A stretch of DNA of 64,000 nucleotides from an uncultured Flavobacteriaceae bacterium (GTDB taxonomy: Bacteria > Bacteroidota > Bacteroidia > Flavobacteriales > Flavobacteriaceae), in NCBI GenBank assembly GCA_947500585.1, contig CANMSN010000001.1, positions 496,001 to 560,000 of the forward strand, read 5' to 3'. The number at the start of each line of letters is the position of its first letter. Within the stretch, counting starts at the first letter, position 1. This document shows, piece after piece, positions 1 to 8,676 of the stretch. The position numbers and the translations under genes were made by a program. The notes under the pieces were generated by a model, which saw nothing but the letters and a program-made list of their open reading frames with translations, did no database searches and was not told the DNA's origin.

Positions 1-1
1 A

Positions 2-979
2 GCAAGTACTATTTTAAAATCGTTAAAAGAAACAAGTATTACGTCGGAAGAATTAGGTATGTATTGGAAAGGAAATACCAATTCTTGGTATTGGTACCAA
101 GCACCTATTGAAACACATGCGTTGTTAATTGAAGCGTTTTCTGAAGCAGGTTCTGTCATTCAGAGTGAAGCGAAGAATCTTGAAACCATTGATAACTTAA
201 AAATATGGTTACTAAAAAACAAACAAACTAATAAATGGAAAACCACTAAAGCAACTACTGAAGCGGTATATGCATTATTACTTCAAGGAAGTGATTGGTT
301 AAGCGCCAGCACTGAGCGGAGTCGAAGTGTTACAGATATGGTAGATGTAGTTTTAGGTGGACAACAAATAGCCCCTTCTAAACTTGAAAATGTAAAAGTT
401 GAAGCTGGAACGGGTTACTATAAAACATCCTGGAATACTACAGAAATTAACCCTGAAATGGGAGAAGTTAAACTCACCAAAAAAGGTGATGGTATCGCTT
501 GGGGAAGTTTATACTGGCAATATTTTGAAAATTTAGACAACATTACGTCTGCTGAAACTCCATTAAAATTAAAGAAGAAACTATTCCTTAAAACCAATAC
601 AGATACTGGAGAAGAAATTTCAGAAATCACAAAAGACACTAATTTAAAAGTGGGCGATTTAGTTAGAGTTCGTATTGAATTACGAAGCGACAGAAACATG
701 GAATTTATTCACATGAAAGATATGAGAGCTTCTGGATTAGAACCAGTTAACTTAATTTCTAAATACAAATGGCAAGACGGTTTAGGCTACTATGAAAGCA
801 CAAAAGATGCCTCTACAAACTTCTTTTTTGATTATTTACCTAAAGGTGTTTATATTTTTGAATATGATTTACGAGTAAATAATGCTGGTAATATGAGTAA
901 CGGGATTACAACAATTCAAAGTATGTATGCTCCAGAATTTAGTAGTCATAGTGAGGGAACAAGAATTACAATAAAATAG
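2..979 (+). CDS. alpha-2-macroglobulin family protein, C-terminal part
   Basis: The reading frame is open from the left edge, so only the last ~325 residues of a much larger protein are present; the first ATG in view (59) is internal. Family knowledge: bacterial alpha-2-macroglobulins are large envelope-associated protease traps, and flavobacterial members end with this kind of segment (YWYQAPIETHALLIEAF, then NKWKTTKATTEAVYALL, then MVDVVLGGQ, ending with a beta-rich receptor-binding-like domain). Two short stretches look foreign: GSVIQSEAKNLE (149-184) and ASTERSRS (305-328). Both are translations of dispersed palindromic repeats inserted in frame between otherwise well-conserved blocks. 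The gene is followed directly by a terminator. Assignment from recognised sequence style; the thioester region is not visible. Confidence 0.82.
   Translation, partial: ASTILKSLKETSITSEELGMYWKGNTNSWYWYQAPIETHALLIEAFSEAGSVIQSEAKNLETIDNLKIWLLKNKQTNKWKTTKATTEAVYALLLQGSDWLSASTERSRSVTDMVDVVLGGQQIAPSKLENVKVEAGTGYYKTSWNTTEINPEMGEVKLTKKGDGIAWGSLYWQYFENLDNITSAETPLKLKKKLFLKTNTDTGEEISEITKDTNLKVGDLVRVRIELRSDRNMEFIHMKDMRASGLEPVNLISKYKWQDGLGYYESTKDASTNFFFDYLPKGVYIFEYDLRVNNAGNMSNGITTIQSMYAPEFSSHSEGTRITIK
149..184. repeat. dispersed repeat in the macroglobulin gene, copy 1
   Basis: Contains GTCATTCAGAGTGAAGCGAA and GAATCTTGA (155-183), of the family that also makes up the arms of the MITE at 44141. Adds GSVIQSEAKNLE in frame. 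Confidence 0.75.
305..328. repeat. dispersed repeat in the macroglobulin gene, copy 2
   Basis: 24 bp ending AGCACTGAGCGGAGTCGAAG plus T. Adds ASTERSRS in frame between QGSDWLS and VTDMVDVV. Confidence 0.78.
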
Positions 980-987
980 TTTCAACA

Positions 988-1020
988 AAACCCATCAGAT
1001 TTTATAAACCTGATGGGTTT
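988..1020 (+). terminator. Rho-independent terminator of the macroglobulin gene
   Basis: An 11-bp stem, AAACCCATCAG paired with CTGATGGGTTT, around a ~10-nt loop begins 8 nt after the stop codon. The flanking A and T runs are short, so it may act in both directions. Confidence 0.75.
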
Positions 1021-1453
1021 AAAATATTCTATTAGTTAATGAGCTATCTTTAGACAAAGTTATGAGAAAAACGCACTCATAATCAACCATCTTTAAAGAA
1101 GCTTTCTTGCTCCGTAAATTGTATCTTATTAAAAAATGATGTCTACTTCTAAATCTCCTCTTGTAATTAGATTTTTTTGATTTGTAATTCGCTAATTGCG
1201 AATAAAAAAAATAATTTTATTCCTTTTAGTATAATTTGGCATGAAAACTAAAACCTATAATTGATTAAGAATGCTATAGGTATTTATAACGAAGCATGAC
1301 CTCATTTATCAAATGCAATGCTGACGCCTAACCAAATGCATTAACAGAATAAACTTAAAAGAAAAAGTCACAAGAAACAAAAGGTAATAATTTAAAATTG
1401 CTACCTTATGATTATTAATTAATGTAGCACTATTTATAGGACGTCACATAGAA
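1021..1453. other. intergenic region without a recognisable gene
   Basis: This is 433 bp between convergent genes. I see no credible reading frame on either strand. It holds a small perfect palindrome, TTCGC-TAATT-GCGAA (1187-1201), and a looser CCTATA/TATAGG pair near 1255-1282, neither followed by a clear T run. It may be decayed DNA; I cannot assign a function. Confidence 0.5.
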
Positions 1454-2875
1454 TCAAAGTGATTGACCACGATAATAATCTAAAACCAAAACGCGTAGCA
1501 AATATTCGTATTTAGCATTTGCTAGATTTACTTTTGTATTATCTAAGTTATTTTTACTGGTAACGTAATTTAAGAAATTGGAAATCCCGTTATTAAACCG
1601 AATTTCGTTAATGCGATAAGATTCCTCATAAGCATTAACCTGCTTTTGTAAACTTTGATAGCGGTTGTAAACAGCTTCCATATCAAAATGTACTTGGGCA
1701 ATGGTATTCTTTATATCTAAATGTGTACGCTCTAATTCTAGAATAGACTCCTCTACCATGATTTTTTCTAGTGCCACATTATTCTTTGCATTAAAACTAT
1801 TAAAAATCGGTACACTTACAGCAACACCAACAACAGTATTTAAATTATTATCCAACTGGTCTTTATAGTCTATACGCTGAGAAGCAAAAGAAGTTTGTTC
1901 TGTCATTACTGGAAAATCTTGATCACTAACAGTTATAAAATCATCTGTTTGAATAATACTTGTGCCAGTAGACACAAAGGTTTCAGCTACACTGGAATAA
2001 TTAGTATTTACTCCTCCAAAAACAGAAATTTCTGGTGTGAATTGCGACTTAGCTACACTTACTCCTTTTTTGGCTGCCTCAATACGTAACTCTGTAGCTT
2101 TAAACGTTGCTAAATTCTGTAAAGCCTCTTTATAAACCCCTTCTGCAGAAAGGGTATATTTTTCAAAATCCAATAGTATAGATTTAGGGTCTATTTGAAT
2201 ATTTCCGGGTAAATTTAGTAGCCGCACAAGATTTAATCTTGAATTATTTAAATTAGACTTAGAAATTAAAATACTGGTTTCATCATTGGCTATTTGTCCT
2301 AATATATCTGCATAATCTGCTGGATTTCCAGATTCATTTTTATAAAAGTCTTCTTGAATTTTTAGTTGCTTTTTTGTTGTCTCGTAGCGTTGCTTTGTTA
2401 AATCTAAAACGGCTTTATTATTTAAAACTTGAAGATATGCCAAGGTAACATTCAACACTAAATCTTGTTGCGCTGCTTCTTTTTCCAGTTCGGAAGCTTT
2501 TCGGTTAAGATGATTTTGTTTTGCTGCATTTAATAGTCTAAATCCGTTGAATATCGTCATATCTAGACTTAAACCCATATTAGAAAACGTTAATTCTTGA
2601 TTGATAAAATCATTAGTAAATGGATCTATACTTCTACCGTCATTAACCCCTAGATTAAAATTTCCATTTATACTTGGTAGAAAATTAGCTTTGGATTGCT
2701 GATGATTGACTTTAGCCGAATTAGCTCTTAAATTTGCAGATTTTAGATCAAGATTATTCTCTAGTGCAATTGATATGCATTCATCTAAAGAATAGCTTTT
2801 CTGAATTAAATCTTGTGTGTTTCCAAACCACCCCATCAAAACTAGAAGAATGCATGTTATTTTATTATGTTTCAT
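1454..2875 (-). CDS. TolC-family outer membrane efflux protein
   Basis: This 473-residue protein has an N-terminal signal peptide (MKHNKITCILLVLMGWFGNTQ) and then the layout of TolC-type channel proteins: two similar halves rich in long helices (for example residues ~95-230 and ~355-470) with an opening YSLDECISIALENNLDL block. It should form the outer-membrane exit duct of a tripartite efflux system. It starts 10 nt after the stop of the upstream ATPase gene (2886-3563), so the two are almost surely one operon driven by the promoter at 3632-3647. Partners by context are the adaptor at 19419-20669 and the permeases between. The function is well supported as a family; the exported substrate is unknown. 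Confidence 0.9.
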   Translation of the reverse strand: MKHNKITCILLVLMGWFGNTQDLIQKSYSLDECISIALENNLDLKSANLRANSAKVNHQQSKANFLPSINGNFNLGVNDGRSIDPFTNDFINQELTFSNMGLSLDMTIFNGFRLLNAAKQNHLNRKASELEKEAAQQDLVLNVTLAYLQVLNNKAVLDLTKQRYETTKKQLKIQEDFYKNESGNPADYADILGQIANDETSILISKSNLNNSRLNLVRLLNLPGNIQIDPKSILLDFEKYTLSAEGVYKEALQNLATFKATELRIEAAKKGVSVAKSQFTPEISVFGGVNTNYSSVAETFVSTGTSIIQTDDFITVSDQDFPVMTEQTSFASQRIDYKDQLDNNLNTVVGVAVSVPIFNSFNAKNNVALEKIMVEESILELERTHLDIKNTIAQVHFDMEAVYNRYQSLQKQVNAYEESYRINEIRFNNGISNFLNYVTSKNNLDNTKVNLANAKYEYLLRVLVLDYYRGQSL

Positions 2876-2885
2876 ATTTTCTTTG

Positions 2886-3563
2886 TTATTCTGAGACTAT
2901 TTTACCATCTAATAGATTTATAATTCTTGAGCCATATGAAGCATTAGTTTCAGAGTGTGTTGCTTGAATAATGGTAACACCCTGCTTATTTAACTCTAAA
3001 AATAACTCCATAATTTCTGTACTCTGCTTTGAGTTGAGATTTCCTGTTGGCTCATCTGCTAAAATCAGTTTTGGTTTTCCTATCAAAGCTCTTGCAATAC
3101 CTACCAATTGCTGCTGTCCTCCACTTAATTGAGCTGGGAATAAATCTTTTTTTCCAACAATATTAAAACGATCTAACATATCAGCCACCAGTGCTTTACG
3201 CTCAGACGATTTTATGTTTTTATACAACAGAGGTGTTTCTATATTCTCCCAAACATTAAGCTCGTCAATAAGATGATATGCTTGAAATACAAAGCCGATA
3301 TATTCTTTATACAATTTTGACCTGTTGCGTTCTTTCATGCTATGCACAGGCTCACCTAAAAAAGTGTAGCCACCATCTGTGAAATTATCCAGCATACCAA
3401 TACAATTCAATAAGGTTGATTTCCCAGAACCTGACGGTCCCATTAAGGATATAAACTCACCTTCTTTTACTTCCATATTGATACTGTCTAACAAAGCTAT
3501 TTTGTTGCTTCCTGAATTAACCTCTCTTGTTGCTTGACTTAATTTTAATATTGTGTTTACCAT
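2886..3563 (-). CDS. ABC transporter ATP-binding protein (MacB/LolD type), copy 1
   Basis: A 225-residue nucleotide-binding subunit. Walker A is GPSGSGKST (~42-50), the Q-loop glutamine lies in FVFQAYHLID (~94), the signature is LSGGQQQ (~146-152), Walker B is LILADEPTGN (~167-176), and the switch histidine is in QATHSE (~203). The signature is followed by LVGIARAL, with leucine where most relatives, including copy 2 in this window (18620-19297), carry arginine. It energises permeases of the FtsX/MacB class, most likely the array downstream of the adaptor. It has its own promoter and operators (3627-3737) and is cotranscribed with the TolC-like gene. The 206-bp gap from the permease array separates the two transcription units. 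Confidence 0.9.
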   Translation of the reverse strand: MVNTILKLSQATREVNSGSNKIALLDSINMEVKEGEFISLMGPSGSGKSTLLNCIGMLDNFTDGGYTFLGEPVHSMKERNRSKLYKEYIGFVFQAYHLIDELNVWENIETPLLYKNIKSSERKALVADMLDRFNIVGKKDLFPAQLSGGQQQLVGIARALIGKPKLILADEPTGNLNSKQSTEIMELFLELNKQGVTIIQATHSETNASYGSRIINLLDGKIVSE

Positions 3564-3631
3564 TTTATAAAGAATATTTTTAGTCTAATAGATTAATATT
3601 AATTTTGGTCTTCTTATTCTTCTACTATATA

Positions 3632-3647
3632 GTGAAGATGATGCCAA
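3632..3647 (-). promoter_or_regulatory. sigma54-like -24/-12 promoter upstream of ATPase copy 1
   Basis: On the minus strand the block reads TTGGCATCATCTTCAC: a good -24 element (TTGGCA) and a weak -12 element (TTCAC where TTGC is expected). It is part of a 23-bp block (3627-3649) that occurs identically at 20693-20715 in front of the adaptor gene. Transcription would begin near 3620, ~57 nt before the ATPase start. The adjacent regulator pair with a sigma54-interaction domain supports the reading. Inference, not proven; the -12 box is imperfect. Confidence 0.6.
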
Positions 3648-3699
3648 AACAACAAACGACTAATAATCAAACATTTATCGTTTTACAAACAAATAGAAG

Positions 3700-3737
3700 T
3701 GTTCGATTTTGATACACTTCTTGTTCGTAATCGAACA
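3700..3737. promoter_or_regulatory. paired operator sites (upstream activator sequence), copy 1
   Basis: Two palindromic sites lie head to tail: TGTTCGATTTTGATACA (3700-3716) and TGTTCGTAATCGAACA (3722-3737, a perfect 6+4+6 palindrome). Their starts are 22 bp apart, about two helical turns, and site 1 begins 55 bp upstream of the GG of the promoter at 3632-3647. The same pair at the same spacings is seen at 20766-20803. This is what an NtrC-type activator that binds as dimers would need; the regulator at 20873 is the obvious candidate. Confidence 0.65.
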
Positions 3738-3769
3738 CATTAGATATTTAATTTCTGTTTAGTGATCTT

Positions 3770-6175
3770 TTATTCTGACCGCAGTGAATTAACAGGATTT
3801 GCAATAGCAGCTTTTAAGGTTTGAAATAAAATAAGCAATACAGTTACACCTCCTATTAATAGAATCCCTATTAAAAATGGATTTAAGCTAATAGTAATTC
3901 GGTATGCATAGCTGGATAACCAATGATCCATTAATAAATATGCTAAAGGGCAAGCTAAAAGTATTGATAACCCTAGAACAACTAGAAATTCTTTAATGAA
4001 TAAAAAGCTTATGTTAGATACTGAAGCTCCTAAAACTTTCCTGATACCAACTTCTTTTACGCGCTTATTTATGCTTAATGATACCATACCAAATATACCA
4101 AGAAGCGCTATAATTAAAGATAGTAAGGATGCTGTATATGTCGCTTTTTTAAATTGTAATTCGTTTTCATAAAGATTAGCCAAAGTATCGTCCATAAATT
4201 TATACTCAAATGATGAATTTGGCATAAGGGTTTTCCATTTTTGTTCAATCGTCGTCAAGCTTCTATTTATATCTCCAGGTGCTAACTTAAAAGACAAATA
4301 CCTATAATTAGGGTTGGCATTCACACTAAAAAACAATTGTGGTTTTATTTGTTGCTGCATGGATTCAAAATGAAAATCTGAAATCACCCCTTTAATTATA
4401 AGAGCTTCCTCACTGTCAACAATTTTCAGGCTTTTACCAATAGCTTCTTCAGCAGTTTTAAAGCCGTATGTATAAAGTGCTTTTTCATTAATAATAACCG
4501 CACTAGGATTCGTTTCTCCAGATTCTAAAAAGGCTCCAGCCAGTAATGAAATTCCATATGTTTTAAGATAGGCATCGTCACTCACCAAACCTTGAGTAGC
4601 GAATGATTGTTCAGGGTTTTCACCCAATTTATATACCGCAACTTGAAAACCGTTATTGCCATTAGGTATTTCATAGGAAAGACTAACACTTTCAACTGAA
4701 GGTATTTTAGAAAATTCATTGCGCATAGTTAGCATTTTTTCAACACCCTCTGAAGTCCAATCTCTAGGTACAGCTGCCGTAACGAGAAATTCTTTATCAT
4801 AACCCAAACCTTTCCCGAAAAAACTATCCAATTGTTGTGTTACCAAAATTGCCGCAATTAAAACAACAAGTGCAGTAACATATTGAAAACCTAAAAGTGA
4901 TTTTCGTAGATATACGCCTTTGGTTTCGGTTTTAAACTTTCCCTTAAGCGCATCTATAGATTTAAAAGAAGAAATAACAAAAGCTGGATAAAAACCCACT
5001 AATAAACCTATAACTGCGATAAACAGAAAAGGTATCAATAAAAAATAAACAGGAAATTGAGAAAGTTTCATGAGCTCTTTGCCTATAAGTTCTGCAAACC
5101 ATACTTTTAAAAAAGGATATGATATACAGGCTAATACCGTTGAAATTGTAACTAAAACAATCGATTCCATAAGAAATTGAAAAATTAGTTGCTTTCTTTT
5201 TCCGCCTAAAACCTTACGTATACCAATCTCTTTGGTCCTGCTTCCAGAGTGACTTATGGCAATATTTATAAAATTTATCATTGCCATAATGATTATAAAA
5301 AGCCCAACAAAAGATAACGTATAAAGCATTTGTTTTAAGCTAGCATTATTTCTATTTAAATAATAATCTGTAAGTCTTAGTGGCACTACTTTTAAGTTTC
5401 TCTGAATAACTTCTGATGTGTGGTTTTGGATTAAACGTTCTAGAGGTTCTTCTAATTGTTGAGCAGAAACACCTGCTTGAAGCTCAACATAACAAGCAAA
5501 AATAGGAACCTCCCATTCTTGAAAATTTGCACGGTTAAAATATGATGCTGAATTTTTAGCAATAAAAAATCCGTTATCACTATTCTTTATTAATTGAGTA
5601 ATAGAATTTTCGGTGGGCTTAACTAAAATTCCTGTAATTGTAAATTCATGATTTTCTCCTTCAAAATTCTGAATCGTTAAAGTTTCTCCTAATACATCCG
5701 TTTTTCCAAAGAATTTTATTGCCTTTTCAGACTTTATAACTACCGAAAATGGATTTTTAAATGCTGTATTAACGTTACCATATAATAGGTTGAAACCATA
5801 CATATTCAAAAAATTTTCATCGCCTAATTGAATACCTTCTCTGAAATTTTTATTGTCCCTTGATATAATGCTCGTTATGCCGTCCCAACGGTAATAATCT
5901 CCAACAAGATGTGGATATTCTTCTTTAAGGCGCTCTGCTAAAGGCCCAAGAGTTGCAAAATCCACACCCATATTGTGGTCTTTCCACTGGCTTGTTAAAA
6001 TATATTGAGAATCCGAATTTTTTAAATTCTTGTTGACTTGTAATTCTTGCCAAACGAATGCCGCAATCAATAATGCAAAACTAATCCCAGTAAATAGACC
6101 CACAATATTTATGAAGGTGTAAAGCCGCTTCTTTTTAAGGCCCCTCCATGCTATTTTGAAATAAGTTTTAATCAT
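3770..6175 (-). CDS. FtsX/MacB-type ABC permease, paralog 6 of 6
   Basis: An 801-residue membrane protein with the class layout: N-terminal helix after MIKTYFKIAWRGLKKKR, a large periplasmic domain, three-helix FtsX domain with TKEIGIRKVLGG (~315), a second short helix and periplasmic domain, and a final FtsX domain with VKEVGIRKVLGAS (~690). It ends NPVNSLRSE, the shared C-terminus of the array. It is the last gene of the tandem array, 31 nt after its neighbour, and the most basic at its N-terminus. Such permeases are driven by MacB/LolD-type ATPases and work as mechanotransmission pumps with TolC and an adaptor. Substrate unknown. Confidence 0.9.
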   Translation of the reverse strand: MIKTYFKIAWRGLKKKRLYTFINIVGLFTGISFALLIAAFVWQELQVNKNLKNSDSQYILTSQWKDHNMGVDFATLGPLAERLKEEYPHLVGDYYRWDGITSIISRDNKNFREGIQLGDENFLNMYGFNLLYGNVNTAFKNPFSVVIKSEKAIKFFGKTDVLGETLTIQNFEGENHEFTITGILVKPTENSITQLIKNSDNGFFIAKNSASYFNRANFQEWEVPIFACYVELQAGVSAQQLEEPLERLIQNHTSEVIQRNLKVVPLRLTDYYLNRNNASLKQMLYTLSFVGLFIIIMAMINFINIAISHSGSRTKEIGIRKVLGGKRKQLIFQFLMESIVLVTISTVLACISYPFLKVWFAELIGKELMKLSQFPVYFLLIPFLFIAVIGLLVGFYPAFVISSFKSIDALKGKFKTETKGVYLRKSLLGFQYVTALVVLIAAILVTQQLDSFFGKGLGYDKEFLVTAAVPRDWTSEGVEKMLTMRNEFSKIPSVESVSLSYEIPNGNNGFQVAVYKLGENPEQSFATQGLVSDDAYLKTYGISLLAGAFLESGETNPSAVIINEKALYTYGFKTAEEAIGKSLKIVDSEEALIIKGVISDFHFESMQQQIKPQLFFSVNANPNYRYLSFKLAPGDINRSLTTIEQKWKTLMPNSSFEYKFMDDTLANLYENELQFKKATYTASLLSLIIALLGIFGMVSLSINKRVKEVGIRKVLGASVSNISFLFIKEFLVVLGLSILLACPLAYLLMDHWLSSYAYRITISLNPFLIGILLIGGVTVLLILFQTLKAAIANPVNSLRSE

Positions 6176-6206
6176 AATGATTTGTTTTTTTAACTTACTA
6201 ATTCAT

Positions 6207-8621
6207 TTATTCTGTTCTAAGCGATTTTACTGGATTTGATGTTGCAGCCTTAATTGTCTTTACTGCTATTGTTAACATAGCTATCAATACCGCAATTATA
6301 CCAGCTCCCAGGAATATCCAGATATTTAAATCAATACGGTAAGCATAGTTTTGTAACCATTTGCTCATTAGCCACCAAGCTACTGGTGTAGCTATAAGAA
6401 AAGCAATACCAACCAATTTCAAAAAGTCTTTAGTTAGTAATACTGTAATAGCTGAGACACTTGCACCCACTATTTTACGAACCCCAATTTCCTTTCGGCG
6501 TTTAGCAACAATAAGTAATGACATTGCAAATAAACCTATACAACTTAGTGTTATAGCCAAAATAGACCCACTGCCTATCATAGTTATCATATTACGCTCA
6601 TTCCGTAATGTTCTGTCTATATTTTCATTTAAAAATGAACCTTGAAATTCTGCATTTGGCTCTACAGTAGCCCAAGCCTCTTTTACACTAATGAAGGATT
6701 CCTCTAAATTTTGAGGCGCTACTTTTACATATACATTTCGTAAATTCCAATTAGGTAAAGCAAAAAGTGACATCGGTGCAATATTTCGATCCAGTTCTTG
6801 AAAATTAAAATCTTCAATAATACCAACAATAGAAAACAACTTATCGTCAATATTTATTTTAGAATTCAGTATCTCTTCTTCATTTAGTTGTTTTGCCATA
6901 GACTCATTAATGATAACCGATAAACTATCACTTGCTAAGTTTTTCTTAAAAGATCTCCCTTCAACTAAATTTAGATCTAAAGTTTCAATATAGTCTGAAT
7001 CTACAACTAACATGTGAGTTTCAACTCCTCTGCCATTGTAATCAAATCCTATGACACTAGTAGATCGAGATCCATCTTTTCCAAGACCCAAAATATTATT
7101 TGATGCTGTGACACTCAAAATATTCGGTTTATCTTGAAGCGCATCTCGAAGTAGTTGCATGGTTTGTTGATCATTCCGTCTTCCATTAAGCGGAAAAGCA
7201 ATGACTTGATCTTTATTGAAACCCAAATCTTTGGTTCGCATAAATTCTACTTGATCCTTAAGTACCAACGTTCCGCTAATAAGCAATATGGCAATACTAA
7301 ACTGCAAAACCATTAAACTATTACGCAAGTAATTTTTTCCACTATTATCCAGTTTACCTTTTAAACTTTGTAATGTTCCTAGACGACTCATTAATACTGC
7401 AGGATAACCACCAGCTATTAACGTAATAGCGATAACACTACATATTAGTGTAACTATTAAAGAAGGATTCAGGAAAGTATTAAATGAGGCTCGTGTGCTA
7501 AACAAAACTTGAAAATGGGGTAATAAAAGTATCGCTGTTAAAATTCCCAAACCTGTAGAAATTATAAATACTAAAATACTTTCGCCCCAAAACTGAAAGA
7601 ATAATTGTTTTTTGTTTGCGCCTAAAGTTTTACGCATCCCAATTTCACGTAGTCTTTGATCACTTTTGGCAATACTCATATTAATAAAATTAACACAAGC
7701 GATAAACAAAATTAAAATTGCAATGCCTAATACTAAATAAGGCATCGTGCGACTTACAGTTACTGAACCTTGATTAAAATTAGCAAATCTTATATCTGCA
7801 AAGGGCAATAATTTTATTTGTCTATAAACACCATTATTAGGTTGAGCACCATCTCGTTTAGCATTATCAATCTCATTCTTATAATGAAGTTGGGTAAAAT
7901 CTTTTGTGCTGCTTTCAAATTGAGCGGGTTTTATCTCTTTAGAAAGTTTCATATATACTTCATGATTCTCAACATCCCAACGACCGACTGCTCGCTCATA
8001 AGCATGATACCCTTGACTTTTGAAATTTAATATAACATCAAAGCCTATAGAACTTGTCGCAGGAAAATCTTCTACAATTGCCGTAACTGTAAATGGTACT
8101 TCTTCTTCATCTCTTAGAATAGTAACTGTTTGTCCTATAGCATTTTCATCACCAAATATCCGTTTTGCTGCTAGTTCCGTAATGACAACAGAAGATTCTG
8201 AAGTTATAGGGTTCTCTTTATCACCTTTAATTATTGGAAATCTGAACATCTCAAAAAAATCAGGATCAACATAAGCACTACTCATACCAAGTTGTTTATC
8301 TTGATAACTCAATAATACACCCGAACCACTATAACGCGTTATTTTTTCAACTCCTGAAACCTCATCTTGCAATGCCGCTGCAAAAGGCTCAGATTTTGAG
8401 ATATTAGCTTCTATACCATTTGGTGAACTATCTTCTGAATACACCATATACAGGTTATTACCATGTTCATGAAAACGATCATAAGATAGTTCATATACTG
8501 CAAACATAGCCAACAATATAGCCACCCCAAATGCAGCAGTGAGGCCTATTATGTTCAGTATTGTAAACGTCCTGTTCTTCCACAAGCTACGAATTGCTAT
8601 TTTGAAATAAGTTTTAATCAT
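6207..8621 (-). CDS. FtsX/MacB-type ABC permease, paralog 5 of 6
   Basis: 804 residues from the start MIKTYFKIAIRSLWKNR. The frame can be extended 13 codons upstream to 8660, but that extension (MLNLFQYQK...) is the translation of the dispersed repeat at 8638-8660, and all six paralogs begin at MI(K/R)xYxKIA, so 8621 is chosen. FtsX domains carry LREIGMRKTLGANKKQ (~318) and RKEIGVRKIVGAS (~695); the end is NPVKSLRTE. A double FtsX arrangement like this gives eight membrane helices and two extracytoplasmic domains in one chain, so each gene could supply a full permease monomer or a fused dimer. Confidence 0.88.
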   Translation of the reverse strand: MIKTYFKIAIRSLWKNRTFTILNIIGLTAAFGVAILLAMFAVYELSYDRFHEHGNNLYMVYSEDSSPNGIEANISKSEPFAAALQDEVSGVEKITRYSGSGVLLSYQDKQLGMSSAYVDPDFFEMFRFPIIKGDKENPITSESSVVITELAAKRIFGDENAIGQTVTILRDEEEVPFTVTAIVEDFPATSSIGFDVILNFKSQGYHAYERAVGRWDVENHEVYMKLSKEIKPAQFESSTKDFTQLHYKNEIDNAKRDGAQPNNGVYRQIKLLPFADIRFANFNQGSVTVSRTMPYLVLGIAILILFIACVNFINMSIAKSDQRLREIGMRKTLGANKKQLFFQFWGESILVFIISTGLGILTAILLLPHFQVLFSTRASFNTFLNPSLIVTLICSVIAITLIAGGYPAVLMSRLGTLQSLKGKLDNSGKNYLRNSLMVLQFSIAILLISGTLVLKDQVEFMRTKDLGFNKDQVIAFPLNGRRNDQQTMQLLRDALQDKPNILSVTASNNILGLGKDGSRSTSVIGFDYNGRGVETHMLVVDSDYIETLDLNLVEGRSFKKNLASDSLSVIINESMAKQLNEEEILNSKINIDDKLFSIVGIIEDFNFQELDRNIAPMSLFALPNWNLRNVYVKVAPQNLEESFISVKEAWATVEPNAEFQGSFLNENIDRTLRNERNMITMIGSGSILAITLSCIGLFAMSLLIVAKRRKEIGVRKIVGASVSAITVLLTKDFLKLVGIAFLIATPVAWWLMSKWLQNYAYRIDLNIWIFLGAGIIAVLIAMLTIAVKTIKAATSNPVKSLRTE

Positions 8622-8637
8622 AATTGTTGATTTTTTT

Positions 8638-8660
8638 TGATACTGAAACAAGTTCAGCAC
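8638..8660. repeat. dispersed repeat, permease-junction copy 1
   Basis: This holds the palindrome CTGAAACAAGTTCAG followed by CAC, in front of the permease at 6207-8621. Near-identical copies lie at 13601, 16032 and 18499, all in the same position just upstream of a permease start. Read on the minus strand it encodes NLFQYQ, which explains the false N-terminal extension. Confidence 0.85.
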
Positions 8661-8676
8661 GAGTTGATGATATTTT

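Noticed and set aside
8622-8660. MLNLFQYQK start for the permease (also at 16054 and 18521)
   Set aside because: The extra residues are a translated repeat; all six paralogs share the MI(K/R)xYxKIA start.
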